Below the pieces are notes generated by a model. It was not told the origin of the DNA. It was given only the letters and a program-made list of their open reading frames with translations, and did not search any database. The position numbers and the translations under genes are program-made. From the NCBI GenBank assembly GCA_035505375.1, contig DATJQV010000089.1, positions 1 through 55,713 on the forward strand: DNA of 55,713 nucleotides, read 5' to 3'. Source of the stretch: a bacterium (GTDB taxonomy: Bacteria > Hydrothermota > Tepidihabitantia > Tepidihabitantales > Tepidihabitantaceae). Shown in pieces: positions 33,358 to 43,732 of the stretch; position 1 is the first letter of the stretch; each line of letters begins with the position of its first letter.

Positions 33358-34812
33358 GTGGGAGTACTGCTTCTTACAATGTTACTGACGACTTACAGCT
33401 ACGAGTTGGGCACAGTACTGGGTCGACCGGACACCATCAAGCTGCTTGTCTCACCGCAGAAGGTCGTGGAACGCGGCGATACCATCGTTGTGCTCGACGA
33501 AGAACGGCCCGCCCATTTGACCGTCAAGCACTACACCCTCGACGGATTCTTCATCAGGGAGCGTCCATACGCCCCCGCCACTGACAGCGGCTTGTTCGCT
33601 GGCCTCTGCAGGGCACCGGACTCCGTGGAGGCTCGACGCCTCGCGGGACTCGTTGACGACGAGTTGTACCCGGAGTGGAAGCGAACTGCAGCCGGTCCGG
33701 ATGGTGCAACGTGGTTGGTCTACTCCTGGATCATGGGCGACGGCGGTGGACTCACCCTGGCCAAGCTGAGCGGAGACGGCGGTAGCGTGGCGGCCTCCGG
33801 CTACGGCCCGAGTGAGTTGGATTTCAGAATCGGCTCCATGCGCGACCGCTTGGTGCACGACAGCCGCGACTGGCCGGTCTTCCTCAGCATCGGGCAGAGG
33901 TACGTCTACCTGATTGCATCAGATTTCCTTTGGCAGTACGACCAACAGGCCCGTTTCATCCGCAAGGTCGGCATCGATGCCGAAGGCTGCTTCAAGGAAC
34001 CGGTGGGTATCGCTTTGGGGCCGGATGGAGAGTACGTCACGGATTTCAGACTGGGTCGTGTCTGGCAGCATTCAGCCAAGTACAGGTCGTCTTGGCGTAG
34101 ACTGCCCGAAGAACACTCCAGTCCCCTGCCTGAACCGGAGAGCCCGACCTACCTCTGCACAGGAGGCGAAGGAAGGGTCTGGGTCACCAATGTCCTCGCT
34201 CCAGGACTGCGTCTCCTCGGCTTCCGTAGCTTCCGAGAATTCGCGTTCGGGCGGCAATGGGGAGTCGACCCGGAAGGGCACGACTTCCGCGTTGCCCTGA
34301 AGGACAGCCTGCTGGTCTGTCTCGCCTACACCGGTGGTCTGCATCGAGTGTTCATCTACGACACGCTTGGGCGCTTCGTCCGGACGCTAGGCTTTGAATC
34401 CAACGAAGAACACAAGGCCGACGCTCTGGTCGGTTTGGATAATACCGGCACCATCTACGGCGAGATGTCGTTTCCGCACCGGATGTTTCGACTCTCGCTC
34501 GACGGTGAAGACACGACGTGGCTGCAACTCCCAGACTCGACGCGGGGCCACCAACTCAGTTGGCTCCAGACCTGGCGCGTCGCCGACACGCTCTACGTGC
34601 TGGGCCAACGGTTCGTCGGACGCGACAGTCCGCCTGCCCACTGCGTCTTCGTGTTCGTGGCGGACCGGTTCAGCCATATGATAGACGAATCCGAATTCGA
34701 GGACGGACTGCGCGGATACTTCACAGACATGGCGATGGACGCGGATGGCGATTTCTGGTTCGTGGACATCTGGGATCGGACCGTCAGAGAGTACCGCCAG
34801 AAGCACAACTAG
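33358..34812 (+). CDS. Secreted beta-propeller-like protein
   Basis: GTG start; 484 residues with a short hydrophobic N-terminus (VLLLTMLLTTYS) that may be a signal peptide lacking the usual positive charge. The rest consists of repeated beta-blade patterns of the NHL/6-bladed-propeller kind: GPDGATWLVYSW, EPVGIALGPDGEYVTDFRLGRV, GGEGRVWVTNV, YDTLGRFVRTLG, AMDADGDFWFVDIWDRTVREY. Such proteins bind ligands or other proteins outside the cytoplasm. The exact role is unknown. It is a single gene. Confidence 0.65.
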   Translation: MGVLLLTMLLTTYSYELGTVLGRPDTIKLLVSPQKVVERGDTIVVLDEERPAHLTVKHYTLDGFFIRERPYAPATDSGLFAGLCRAPDSVEARRLAGLVDDELYPEWKRTAAGPDGATWLVYSWIMGDGGGLTLAKLSGDGGSVAASGYGPSELDFRIGSMRDRLVHDSRDWPVFLSIGQRYVYLIASDFLWQYDQQARFIRKVGIDAEGCFKEPVGIALGPDGEYVTDFRLGRVWQHSAKYRSSWRRLPEEHSSPLPEPESPTYLCTGGEGRVWVTNVLAPGLRLLGFRSFREFAFGRQWGVDPEGHDFRVALKDSLLVCLAYTGGLHRVFIYDTLGRFVRTLGFESNEEHKADALVGLDNTGTIYGEMSFPHRMFRLSLDGEDTTWLQLPDSTRGHQLSWLQTWRVADTLYVLGQRFVGRDSPPAHCVFVFVADRFSHMIDESEFEDGLRGYFTDMAMDADGDFWFVDIWDRTVREYRQKHN

Positions 34813-34833
34813 CCCAGCGATTGTCCGCTTGGG

Positions 34834-34852
34834 TCCCCGCGAGAATCGGGGA
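34834..34852 (+). terminator. Weak hairpin after the propeller gene
   Basis: TCCCCG and CGGGGA around a 7-nt loop, 22 nt after the stop. There is no T-run, so this is a weak call. Confidence 0.3.
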
Positions 34853-35024
34853 TTGGCGCTGAGTCTAGCCGTTTCGGACCCGGCATGGAAATTCCCGGCG
34901 ACATAACAGGAGACTCGGGACGCAGGTCGCTTTCCTTGCCAACAGCGTGAATCGGAGGCCATCAGCCGTCTTAGTGTGCTTGTACCTCTGTGGTGAACTC
35001 TGAGCGCGCTTCTGCGCACGCTGC

Positions 35025-35052
35025 TTGACCAAGCGTAGAATCAAAGTATCAT
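35025..35052 (+). promoter_or_regulatory. Promoter of the 22-residue peptide gene
   Basis: TTGACC, 16-nt spacer, TATCAT, with an ordinary leader of about 16 nt to the ATG. Confidence 0.65.
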
Positions 35053-35074
35053 CACCCCAACCAAAGGAGACCCA

Positions 35075-35143
35075 ATGCCTTGCAAGAAGTGTGGCGTGAA
35101 GAAGACCGCCAAGAAGACCGCGACTAAGAAGACCAAGAAGTAG
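35075..35143 (+). CDS. 22-residue Lys-rich CxxC microprotein
   Basis: ATG follows AAAGGAGACCCA, an excellent ribosome site. The peptide opens MPCKKCGVKK and continues with TAKK/TATKK/TKK repeats to TAG. It has one CxxC pair (Cys3, Cys6), ten Lys and no acidic residue. The unit is complete: promoter, ribosome site, ORF and a terminator 22 nt after the stop. The tail resembles the basic tails of histone H1-like and HU-like proteins, so nucleic acid binding is plausible. Two such peptides could share a zinc ion. No known family comes to mind. Confidence 0.7.
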   Translation: MPCKKCGVKKTAKKTATKKTKK

Positions 35144-35165
35144 CTTCAACGTCAGTCTACCGAGT

Positions 35166-35185
35166 GGGGGCGCAAGCCCCCTTTT
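35166..35185 (+). terminator. Intrinsic terminator of the microprotein gene
   Basis: GGGGGC, loop GCAA, GCCCCC, then TTTT. A textbook Rho-independent terminator. Confidence 0.85.
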
Positions 35186-35401
35186 GACTCTGAGAATCAG
35201 GATGAGATCTAACCACAAAGTCACGAAGACACCAACGCCAGAACCAGCCGATGTCAGAAGTCAGATGATAGATGCTAGAAGTCAGAAGTGGCAGGCACCC
35301 GGACTTCTGCATTCTGCGCTCTGCATTCTGACTTCTGAATTCGTCCGGACCTTTGTGTCTTCGTGTCTTGGTGGTAAAACTCCCCTGTCCGAGTCCGTCT
35401 G
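35186..35401. repeat. Repeat words upstream of mfd
   Basis: The spacer contains CCACAAAGTCACGAAGACAC (about 35212), CTTCTGCATTCTGCGCTCTG-type words (about 35300-35340) and TTTGTGTCTTCGTGTCTTGG (about 35354). All recur elsewhere in the window. I see no promoter for mfd here. Confidence 0.6.
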
Positions 35402-38509
<3,108 letters not shown>

Positions 38510-38512
38510 CAG

Positions 38513-39082
38513 CTAGATCGGCGCACGTAGGCCGGTAATCTCAATCCGTCGGCCGGAACCCTCGACGTCCATCCGCACCCGTATCGCCCTGTCCGGCAGG
38601 ATCTTCTCCGCCCGCTCAGCCCACTCGATCAGACAGACGCCTTCACCTTCAAGGTAAGAATCAAGCCCGATCGACTCAAAGTCGCTGTTCTCGCTCAGCC
38701 GGTAGAGATCAACGTGGTAGACCGGCACCCCCTCCCTTTGTTCCCTCCCCCTCAAAGGGGGAGGGAGGGGTGAGGGTGACCGCTTCGATTCATCGTCCGA
38801 ACCTTGGTGCACTTGGCAGCTCCCTTCCGGGTCAGCCGCTCTTTGTGTCTTTGTGTCTTGGTGGTGAATCCCGGCCCTCCCTTGATACTCCGTAACGATG
38901 ACAAAGGACGGGCTCTTCACGACGTCTCCAACGCCCAAGCCGGCAGCAACACCCTTTATCATTGTGGTCTTGCCTGCACCCAAGTCTCCGTAGAAGGCGA
39001 CCACATCACCAGGCCGCAGGATGGAAGAAAGAGCGCGGCCCAGGGCGACGGTTTCCTCTGAACTCTTGGTATGATACACCAC
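38513..39082 (-). CDS. tsaE: tRNA threonylcarbamoyladenosine biosynthesis ATPase TsaE, with an in-frame insert
   Basis: I choose GTG 39082 (VVYHTKSSEETVALGRAL); the frame upstream is a repeat word. The P-loop is GDLGAGKTTMIKG and the C-terminal block YHVDLYRLSE...CLIEWAERAEKILP is typical. TsaE works with TsaB and TsaD in making t6A37 of tRNA and is almost universal. Between the strand FVIVTEYQGR and VPVYHVDLYR lies an extra 45 or so residues. They are encoded by two repeat words, one reading HHQDTKTQRAA (the TTTGTGTCTTGGTGG word) and one reading SPSPLPPPLRGREQREG (a C/G-rich palindrome). Confidence 0.93.
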   Translation of the reverse strand: MVYHTKSSEETVALGRALSSILRPGDVVAFYGDLGAGKTTMIKGVAAGLGVGDVVKSPSFVIVTEYQGRAGIHHQDTKTQRAADPEGSCQVHQGSDDESKRSPSPLPPPLRGREQREGVPVYHVDLYRLSENSDFESIGLDSYLEGEGVCLIEWAERAEKILPDRAIRVRMDVEGSGRRIEITGLRAPI

Positions 39083-39132
39083 TTGTCGCCCTAAGTGCGA
39101 ACGCCGAACGCCGAACGCCAAACTGACACCGA

Positions 39133-39483
39133 CTACAGCCCGCGCTTTGCCGTCTTCCTTGACGCAACGAAGATGGCTACAAGTTGCCTGGCCTCATCAA
39201 GGAGCCGTTCAAGCTCCGACCTCGGTCCGCACGACAGATCTGCAAGCAACTGCATCCAGTAGACAGATTCGTCCGCCTCCTCTTCCACGATGGCGAGCTT
39301 GGCGATGAAATCCGCCCGAGACCGCGCGCGCTGTGCGGAACGATAGTTGGCTCCCACTGACGTGGCTGAACGCAGCAATTGCTTCGCGATGACCTGAAAC
39401 TCAACCCGCCTGGGTAGACCCGAGCAGAAGCGAATAACGTCCAGCGCGAACCGTCGGGTCCGCAGCTCAAGATCCGTTTTCAC
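39133..39483 (-). CDS. Four-helix-bundle protein (23S rRNA intervening-sequence type), copy 1
   Basis: 116 residues of the family first known from proteins encoded in 23S rRNA intervening sequences: RFALDVIRFCSGLPRR, QLLRSATSVGANYRSAQRARSRADFIAKLAIVEEEADESVYWMQLL. Four amphipathic helices, probably a homopentamer as in the solved members. The function is unknown; relatives (Avd) bind reverse transcriptases of diversity-generating retroelements. A close paralogue lies at 40814, on the other side of the thiolase gene. Confidence 0.9.
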   Translation of the reverse strand: MKTDLELRTRRFALDVIRFCSGLPRRVEFQVIAKQLLRSATSVGANYRSAQRARSRADFIAKLAIVEEEADESVYWMQLLADLSCGPRSELERLLDEARQLVAIFVASRKTAKRGL

Positions 39484-39567
39484 TGCGCTGCTTGAGCCTC
39501 CCGGTACGGTTCTCGCCTTTCTCTGATCCTGTTGGTAGTTCGGCGCTCGGCGTTCGGAGTTTGGCGT

Positions 39568-40764
39568 TTACATGAGCTCGACGCTAATGGCCGTGGCCTC
39601 GCCGCCGCCCAAGCATGCCGCGCAAAGGCCGGTCTTCAAGCCCCGGTCCTTCAAGGCGTGGATGATGGACACGATGATTCGCGCACCGGAGCAGCCGATC
39701 GGGTGCCCGAGCGCTATCGCGCCACCGTTCACATTCACCTTGTCCCAGTTCCACCCCAGACCTTTGCCATCGGCGAGCACCTGCGATGCGAATGCCTCGT
39801 TGATCTCAATCAGGTCAAAGTGGTCAATCTTCACCCCCTGGACCTGCAGTAGGTTGTTGATCGCCTTGATTGGAGCAAAGAAGAGCCGCTTCGGCTCCCC
39901 GCCGCCCGTGGCGTATGCCACGACGCGGGCCAGCGGGGTCAGACCCTTCTGCTTTGCGTACGCGCCATCTGCCAGGACCAGCGCAGCCCCGGCATCATTG
40001 ATTGAAGAGGCATTGCCCGCCGTCACCGTCCCGTCCTTGGTGAACACCGGCCTCAGGGTGGATAGCTTCTCGAACGTCGTGTCGGCACGCGGACCTTCGT
40101 CGGTATCGAACACGATTGGGTCGCCCTTGCGCTGCGGAATCACGACCGGCGTAATCTCGGCCTTGAACTTCCCGGCCTTGATCGCCGCGATGGCCTTGGC
40201 GTGGCTGCCCGCAGCCCACTTGTCCTGCTCCTGGCGGGTCACGCCGGCCTCGGTTGCGGTGAAATCACCGAGCTCACCCATGTGGACGTCGCCGAAGAAA
40301 TCCCAGAGTCCGTCGTAGATCATCCCGTCCTGCATCTTGACGTCGCCCATCTTGTTACCGACGCGCAGCTGCTTCAAGTAGTACGGCACGTTGGACATGG
40401 ATTCCTGGCCGCCGGTCACGACCACCTTGGCGTCTCCGGCCTTGATCATCTGGCAGCCCAGCGCCGTGGCAATCATGCCCGAACCGCAGACCTTGTTCAC
40501 GGTAAGGGCCGGAATCTCGACCGAAAGCCCCGACTTCACTGCGGCCTGGCGGGCCGGGGCCTGGCCGATGCCGGCCGGGCAGACGTTGCCCATTATCACG
40601 CCCTCAACGTCAGCCGGGTTGACCCTCGACCGCTCGACCGCCGCCTTGATTGCGACCGCTCCCAACTCCGGAGCGCGCAGGCATGAGAGCGAGCCGTGGA
40701 ACCGACCCACCGCCGTCCGCGCGGCGCCGACAATCACAGTATCCTTTGCCTTCCCAATAGTCAT
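39568..40764 (-). CDS. Thiolase (acetyl-CoA C-acetyltransferase)
   Basis: ATG start after GAAAGGAGTAACAT; 398 residues. The active-site Cys93 is in KVCGSGM, and His and Cys are in the C-terminal blocks GHPIGCSGARI and CLGGGEA. It condenses two acetyl-CoA to acetoacetyl-CoA or runs in reverse in fatty acid breakdown. The crotonase upstream suggests a short-chain acyl-CoA pathway. It is flanked on both sides by four-helix-bundle genes on the same strand. Confidence 0.95.
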   Translation of the reverse strand: MTIGKAKDTVIVGAARTAVGRFHGSLSCLRAPELGAVAIKAAVERSRVNPADVEGVIMGNVCPAGIGQAPARQAAVKSGLSVEIPALTVNKVCGSGMIATALGCQMIKAGDAKVVVTGGQESMSNVPYYLKQLRVGNKMGDVKMQDGMIYDGLWDFFGDVHMGELGDFTATEAGVTRQEQDKWAAGSHAKAIAAIKAGKFKAEITPVVIPQRKGDPIVFDTDEGPRADTTFEKLSTLRPVFTKDGTVTAGNASSINDAGAALVLADGAYAKQKGLTPLARVVAYATGGGEPKRLFFAPIKAINNLLQVQGVKIDHFDLIEINEAFASQVLADGKGLGWNWDKVNVNGGAIALGHPIGCSGARIIVSIIHALKDRGLKTGLCAACLGGGEATAISVELM

Positions 40765-40813
40765 ATGTTACTCCTTTCAAGAAAGTTTGAGTTACGAGTG
40801 TCGAATGTCGATT

Positions 40814-41215
40814 TCACCTGCCCTCGCGGGCGGTCTTCTTTGACGCCACGACAATCGACACGAGTTCACCTGCTTCAGACATCAACCGGACAATGTCCTC
40901 GCCTGCCGGAACATTCAGTTCCTTCAATAGCTCAAGCCAGTAGAGACTCTCGTCAGCTTCCTCCTCCACCAACGCCAGTTTGGCTACGAAATCAGCTCTG
41001 GACCGAGCCCGACACGCGGCTCGGTAGTTGGCACCCACCGACGTAGCCGACCGCATCAACTGCCTGGCGACGACGACACACTCAGGACGTCGCGGAAGCG
41101 CCGTACAGAACCGAAGTGCATCCAGTGCGAACCGCTTCGTCCGGGCTTTCAGATCCTGGCGCGTCCTCCTGCCGGAGCAGCTTCCCGCATGGTCCGCCAC
41201 GTTCATATCAAACAC
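40814..41215 (-). CDS. Four-helix-bundle protein, copy 2
   Basis: 133 residues, a paralogue of the protein at 39133 (shared RFALDALRFCTALPRR, RSATSVGANYRAACRARSRADF, AKLALVEEEADES, then the YWLELL helix). The N-terminus is longer and the start uncertain (ATG 41215 or 41206). The RARSRADF motif and the SATSVGANYR helix are the best-conserved parts. It lies between crotonase and thiolase genes. Confidence 0.9.
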   Translation of the reverse strand: MFDMNVADHAGSCSGRRTRQDLKARTKRFALDALRFCTALPRRPECVVVARQLMRSATSVGANYRAACRARSRADFVAKLALVEEEADESLYWLELLKELNVPAGEDIVRLMSEAGELVSIVVASKKTAREGR

Positions 41216-41258
41216 CAGTGCCCGTCACGTCGGCTCGTCACTCGTCGCTCGTCACTCG

Positions 41259-42029
41259 TCACTTCCAGTTGGGCTTGCGTTTCTCAAGGAATGCCTTGGT
41301 GCCTTCGAAGGGTTCCCCGGTTGAGAAGCACATGCCAAACGTTTCTACCTCAAACGAATTCCCCGTGGCGAGGTCAACATCCAGGCCGCGGTTGATGCAA
41401 GTCTTCGCATACTTCACGGCTGTCGGACCTTTGCTCGCGATCTTCTTCGCCATCTCGGTGACCGTCGCGATCAGCTTGTCACCGGGCACGACCTTGTTCG
41501 CAAGGCCGATGCGCAGGGCCTCGGCCGCGTCAATCGCGTCCGCCGTAAGTATCAGCTCTTTCGCGATCCCCGGCCCGACCAGGCGGGCGAGGCGCTGCGT
41601 ACCACCGAAGCCCGGAATCAGCCCGAGGTTCACTTCCGGCTGGCCGATCTTCACGCTGTCGGCCAGAACCCGGATGTCACAGGCGAGCGCGATTTCGCAC
41701 CCGCCGCCGAGCGCGTAGCCGTTGACCGCGGCAATGACCGGCTTCTCCATGCTCGCGATCTTGCCGAGCGCACGGTGCCCGTTCTGCGCAAACTCCCGTG
41801 CCTGCATCGGAGTGAACTTCGACATCTCGGCGATGTCGGCCCCGGCCACGAACATCTTGCCTTCGGCGTAGACAACTACGACCATCACGTCGTCTTCGCG
41901 GGCGAACCAGTCCATCGCGCGCTCGATCTCGAGCACGATCTCCGTATTGAGCGCGTTCATCGGCGGGCGGTTCATCTTCAGCCAGCCGATACCGTCTTCT
42001 TTTCTGACTACCAAGTGCTTGAATTCCAC
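41259..42029 (-). CDS. Enoyl-CoA hydratase/isomerase (crotonase) family protein
   Basis: I take GTG 42029 (MEFKHLVVRKEDG) because GGAGG lies 6 nt upstream; 256 residues. The oxyanion-hole segments are VAGADIAEM and NGYALGGGCEIALACD. Both catalytic glutamates are in place (Glu112 and Glu132 in QPEVNLGLIPGFGGTQRL), so it should be a hydratase of trans-2-enoyl-CoA. It has its own promoter and probably drives the thiolase as well. Confidence 0.93.
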   Translation of the reverse strand: MEFKHLVVRKEDGIGWLKMNRPPMNALNTEIVLEIERAMDWFAREDDVMVVVVYAEGKMFVAGADIAEMSKFTPMQAREFAQNGHRALGKIASMEKPVIAAVNGYALGGGCEIALACDIRVLADSVKIGQPEVNLGLIPGFGGTQRLARLVGPGIAKELILTADAIDAAEALRIGLANKVVPGDKLIATVTEMAKKIASKGPTAVKYAKTCINRGLDVDLATGNSFEVETFGMCFSTGEPFEGTKAFLEKRKPNWK

Positions 42030-42074
42030 TGCGGGCCTCCTGTTCTGGCTCACCACAAGCGGGTGAGGAACATG

Positions 42075-42103
42075 AATATAGAACGCTCTTTGCCGATGGT
42101 CAA
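42075..42103 (-). promoter_or_regulatory. Promoter of the crotonase gene
   Basis: On the minus strand: TTGACC (42103-42098), 17-nt spacer, TATATT (42080-42075). Divergent from the lemA promoter. Confidence 0.6.
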
Positions 42104-42128
42104 GCCGGCACGCGGCGGCCCCCGGCGT

Positions 42129-42156
42129 TTGACTGCAACCAGAAAGGCGTTATGCT
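42129..42156 (+). promoter_or_regulatory. Promoter of lemA
   Basis: TTGACT, 16-nt spacer, TATGCT; about 17 nt of leader with GGGAG before the ATG. Confidence 0.6.
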
Positions 42157-42179
42157 AGTCCAACTAACCTGGGAGAAAT

Positions 42180-42731
42180 ATGATAGCGTTGATAATCGTC
42201 CTTGTCCTGATTGTCCTGCTGGTCATGATCGCCATCGGTATCTACAACTCGCTGGTGGTGAAGCGAAACCGAGTCAGGAACGGCTGGTCCCAGATTGACG
42301 TTCAACTCAAGCGCCGGATTGACCTGATCCCGAACCTCGTCGAAACGGTCAAAGGTTACGCCGCGCACGAGAAAGAGATCTTTGAGCGGATTGCCGAAGC
42401 CCGGTCGCTGGCTATCAACGCCAAAGGTCCGGCCGAATCGGCCAAGGCGAACAACATGCTCTCCGACACGCTGAAGACCTTGTTCGCCGTGGCCGAGAAC
42501 TACCCGAACCTGAAGGCGAACGAGAACTTTCTCAGCCTCCAGGAAGAGCTCTCCAATACCGAAAACAAGATCGCTTTCGCCCGGCAGTTCTACAACGACA
42601 CGGCGATGGACTACAACAACGCGACCCAGATGTTCCCTTCCAGCATCTTCGCCGGTATGTTCGGTTTCAAGCAGTCGGAGTTCTACAGCGTCCCCGAAGC
42701 CGAACGCGAGGCGCCGAAGGTCAAGTTCTAG
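42180..42731 (+). CDS. lemA: LemA family membrane protein
   Basis: 183 residues: one N-terminal membrane helix ([24 protein letters not shown]), then the LemA helical bundle ([62 protein letters not shown]). The molecular role of LemA is not settled. It is often next to an M48 protease, as here (24-nt gap), so the two likely form an envelope quality-control pair. Confidence 0.95.
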   Translation: MIALIIVLVLIVLLVMIAIGIYNSLVVKRNRVRNGWSQIDVQLKRRIDLIPNLVETVKGYAAHEKEIFERIAEARSLAINAKGPAESAKANNMLSDTLKTLFAVAENYPNLKANENFLSLQEELSNTENKIAFARQFYNDTAMDYNNATQMFPSSIFAGMFGFKQSEFYSVPEAEREAPKVKF

Positions 42732-42755
42732 AAGTCAACCAGTAGCACGCCCAAC

Positions 42756-43703
42756 ATGGCCGAACGTAGGAATCTGTATCAACTTATCAGCGCCAACAAG
42801 GCCAAGACCTACCTCTTCATCGTGGGTTTCTCACTTCTTCTCGAGCTGGTCGGCTACGGGCTGGGTTGGTACTTCAGATGGGGAACCGGCGCGTATGCGC
42901 TGTTCGGTCTCTTCATAGTCGGCTACAACCTCGTCCTGTACTACAACTCCGACAAGCTCGCCCTTGCCGTCAACGGCGCCAAGCCGGCGGATCCGTCTCA
43001 ATACCACCAGCTACACAACGTGGTCGAGGAGGTCGCGATTGCCGCAGGGATACCGAAGCCGAGCGTCTACGTCATCGACACCGACGCACCCAACGCCTTT
43101 GCCACCGGCCGCAATCCGAACCACGCATCAGTCGCGGTGACTCGCGGTCTGCTCCAGATCATGAACCGTGAAGAACTGCAGGGCGTAATTGCCCATGAGA
43201 TGTCCCACGTCCGCAACTACGACATCCTCATCATGACTATTGTCGCCATCATCGGCGGCCTTCTGGTGCTCTTCCGGGATGTCTTCCTGCGCTGGGGTCT
43301 GTTCGGCGGATTCGGCGGGGGCCGACGCCGCGAATCGAGAGGTGGCGGCGGGCAACTCGGGCTGATACTCGTAATCCTAGCGATAGCTTTTGCCATCATC
43401 TCCCCGCTCTTGATTGCCATCATACGCGCGGCCATATCCAGACAACGTGAGTATCTCGCCGATGCATCCGGCGCTCTCATACTGCGCGACCCGTACGGGC
43501 TCAGTTCGGCCCTGAGGAAGCTGGGGACCTATGAGGGCAGGCTGCGCACCGCCTCAGCCGCGACCGCCCACATGTTCATCGCCAACCCGTTCGGCAAGGA
43601 CCGTGGGACATCGATGAACCTGTTCGCGTCCCACCCACCGCTGGAGGATCGTATCCGGCGGCTTGAACAACTGGAGATGCCGGACTTAACCACTGCCGGC
43701 TAG
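42756..43703 (+). CDS. htpX: M48 family zinc metalloprotease, HtpX-like
   Basis: 315 residues with membrane helices at the N-terminus and around residues 155-175 and 200-230. Zinc site HEMSH at 147-151; the third ligand Glu is in REYLADASGA. HtpX cleaves damaged membrane proteins from the cytoplasmic side. The Gly/Arg-rich loop FGGGRRRESRGGGGQLG between helices is typical of the LemA-linked subgroup. Probably one operon with lemA. Confidence 0.92.
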   Translation: MAERRNLYQLISANKAKTYLFIVGFSLLLELVGYGLGWYFRWGTGAYALFGLFIVGYNLVLYYNSDKLALAVNGAKPADPSQYHQLHNVVEEVAIAAGIPKPSVYVIDTDAPNAFATGRNPNHASVAVTRGLLQIMNREELQGVIAHEMSHVRNYDILIMTIVAIIGGLLVLFRDVFLRWGLFGGFGGGRRRESRGGGGQLGLILVILAIAFAIISPLLIAIIRAAISRQREYLADASGALILRDPYGLSSALRKLGTYEGRLRTASAATAHMFIANPFGKDRGTSMNLFASHPPLEDRIRRLEQLEMPDLTTAG

Positions 43704-43732
43704 TCACCGGCGCATCCTCTCCCTGAACGTCG

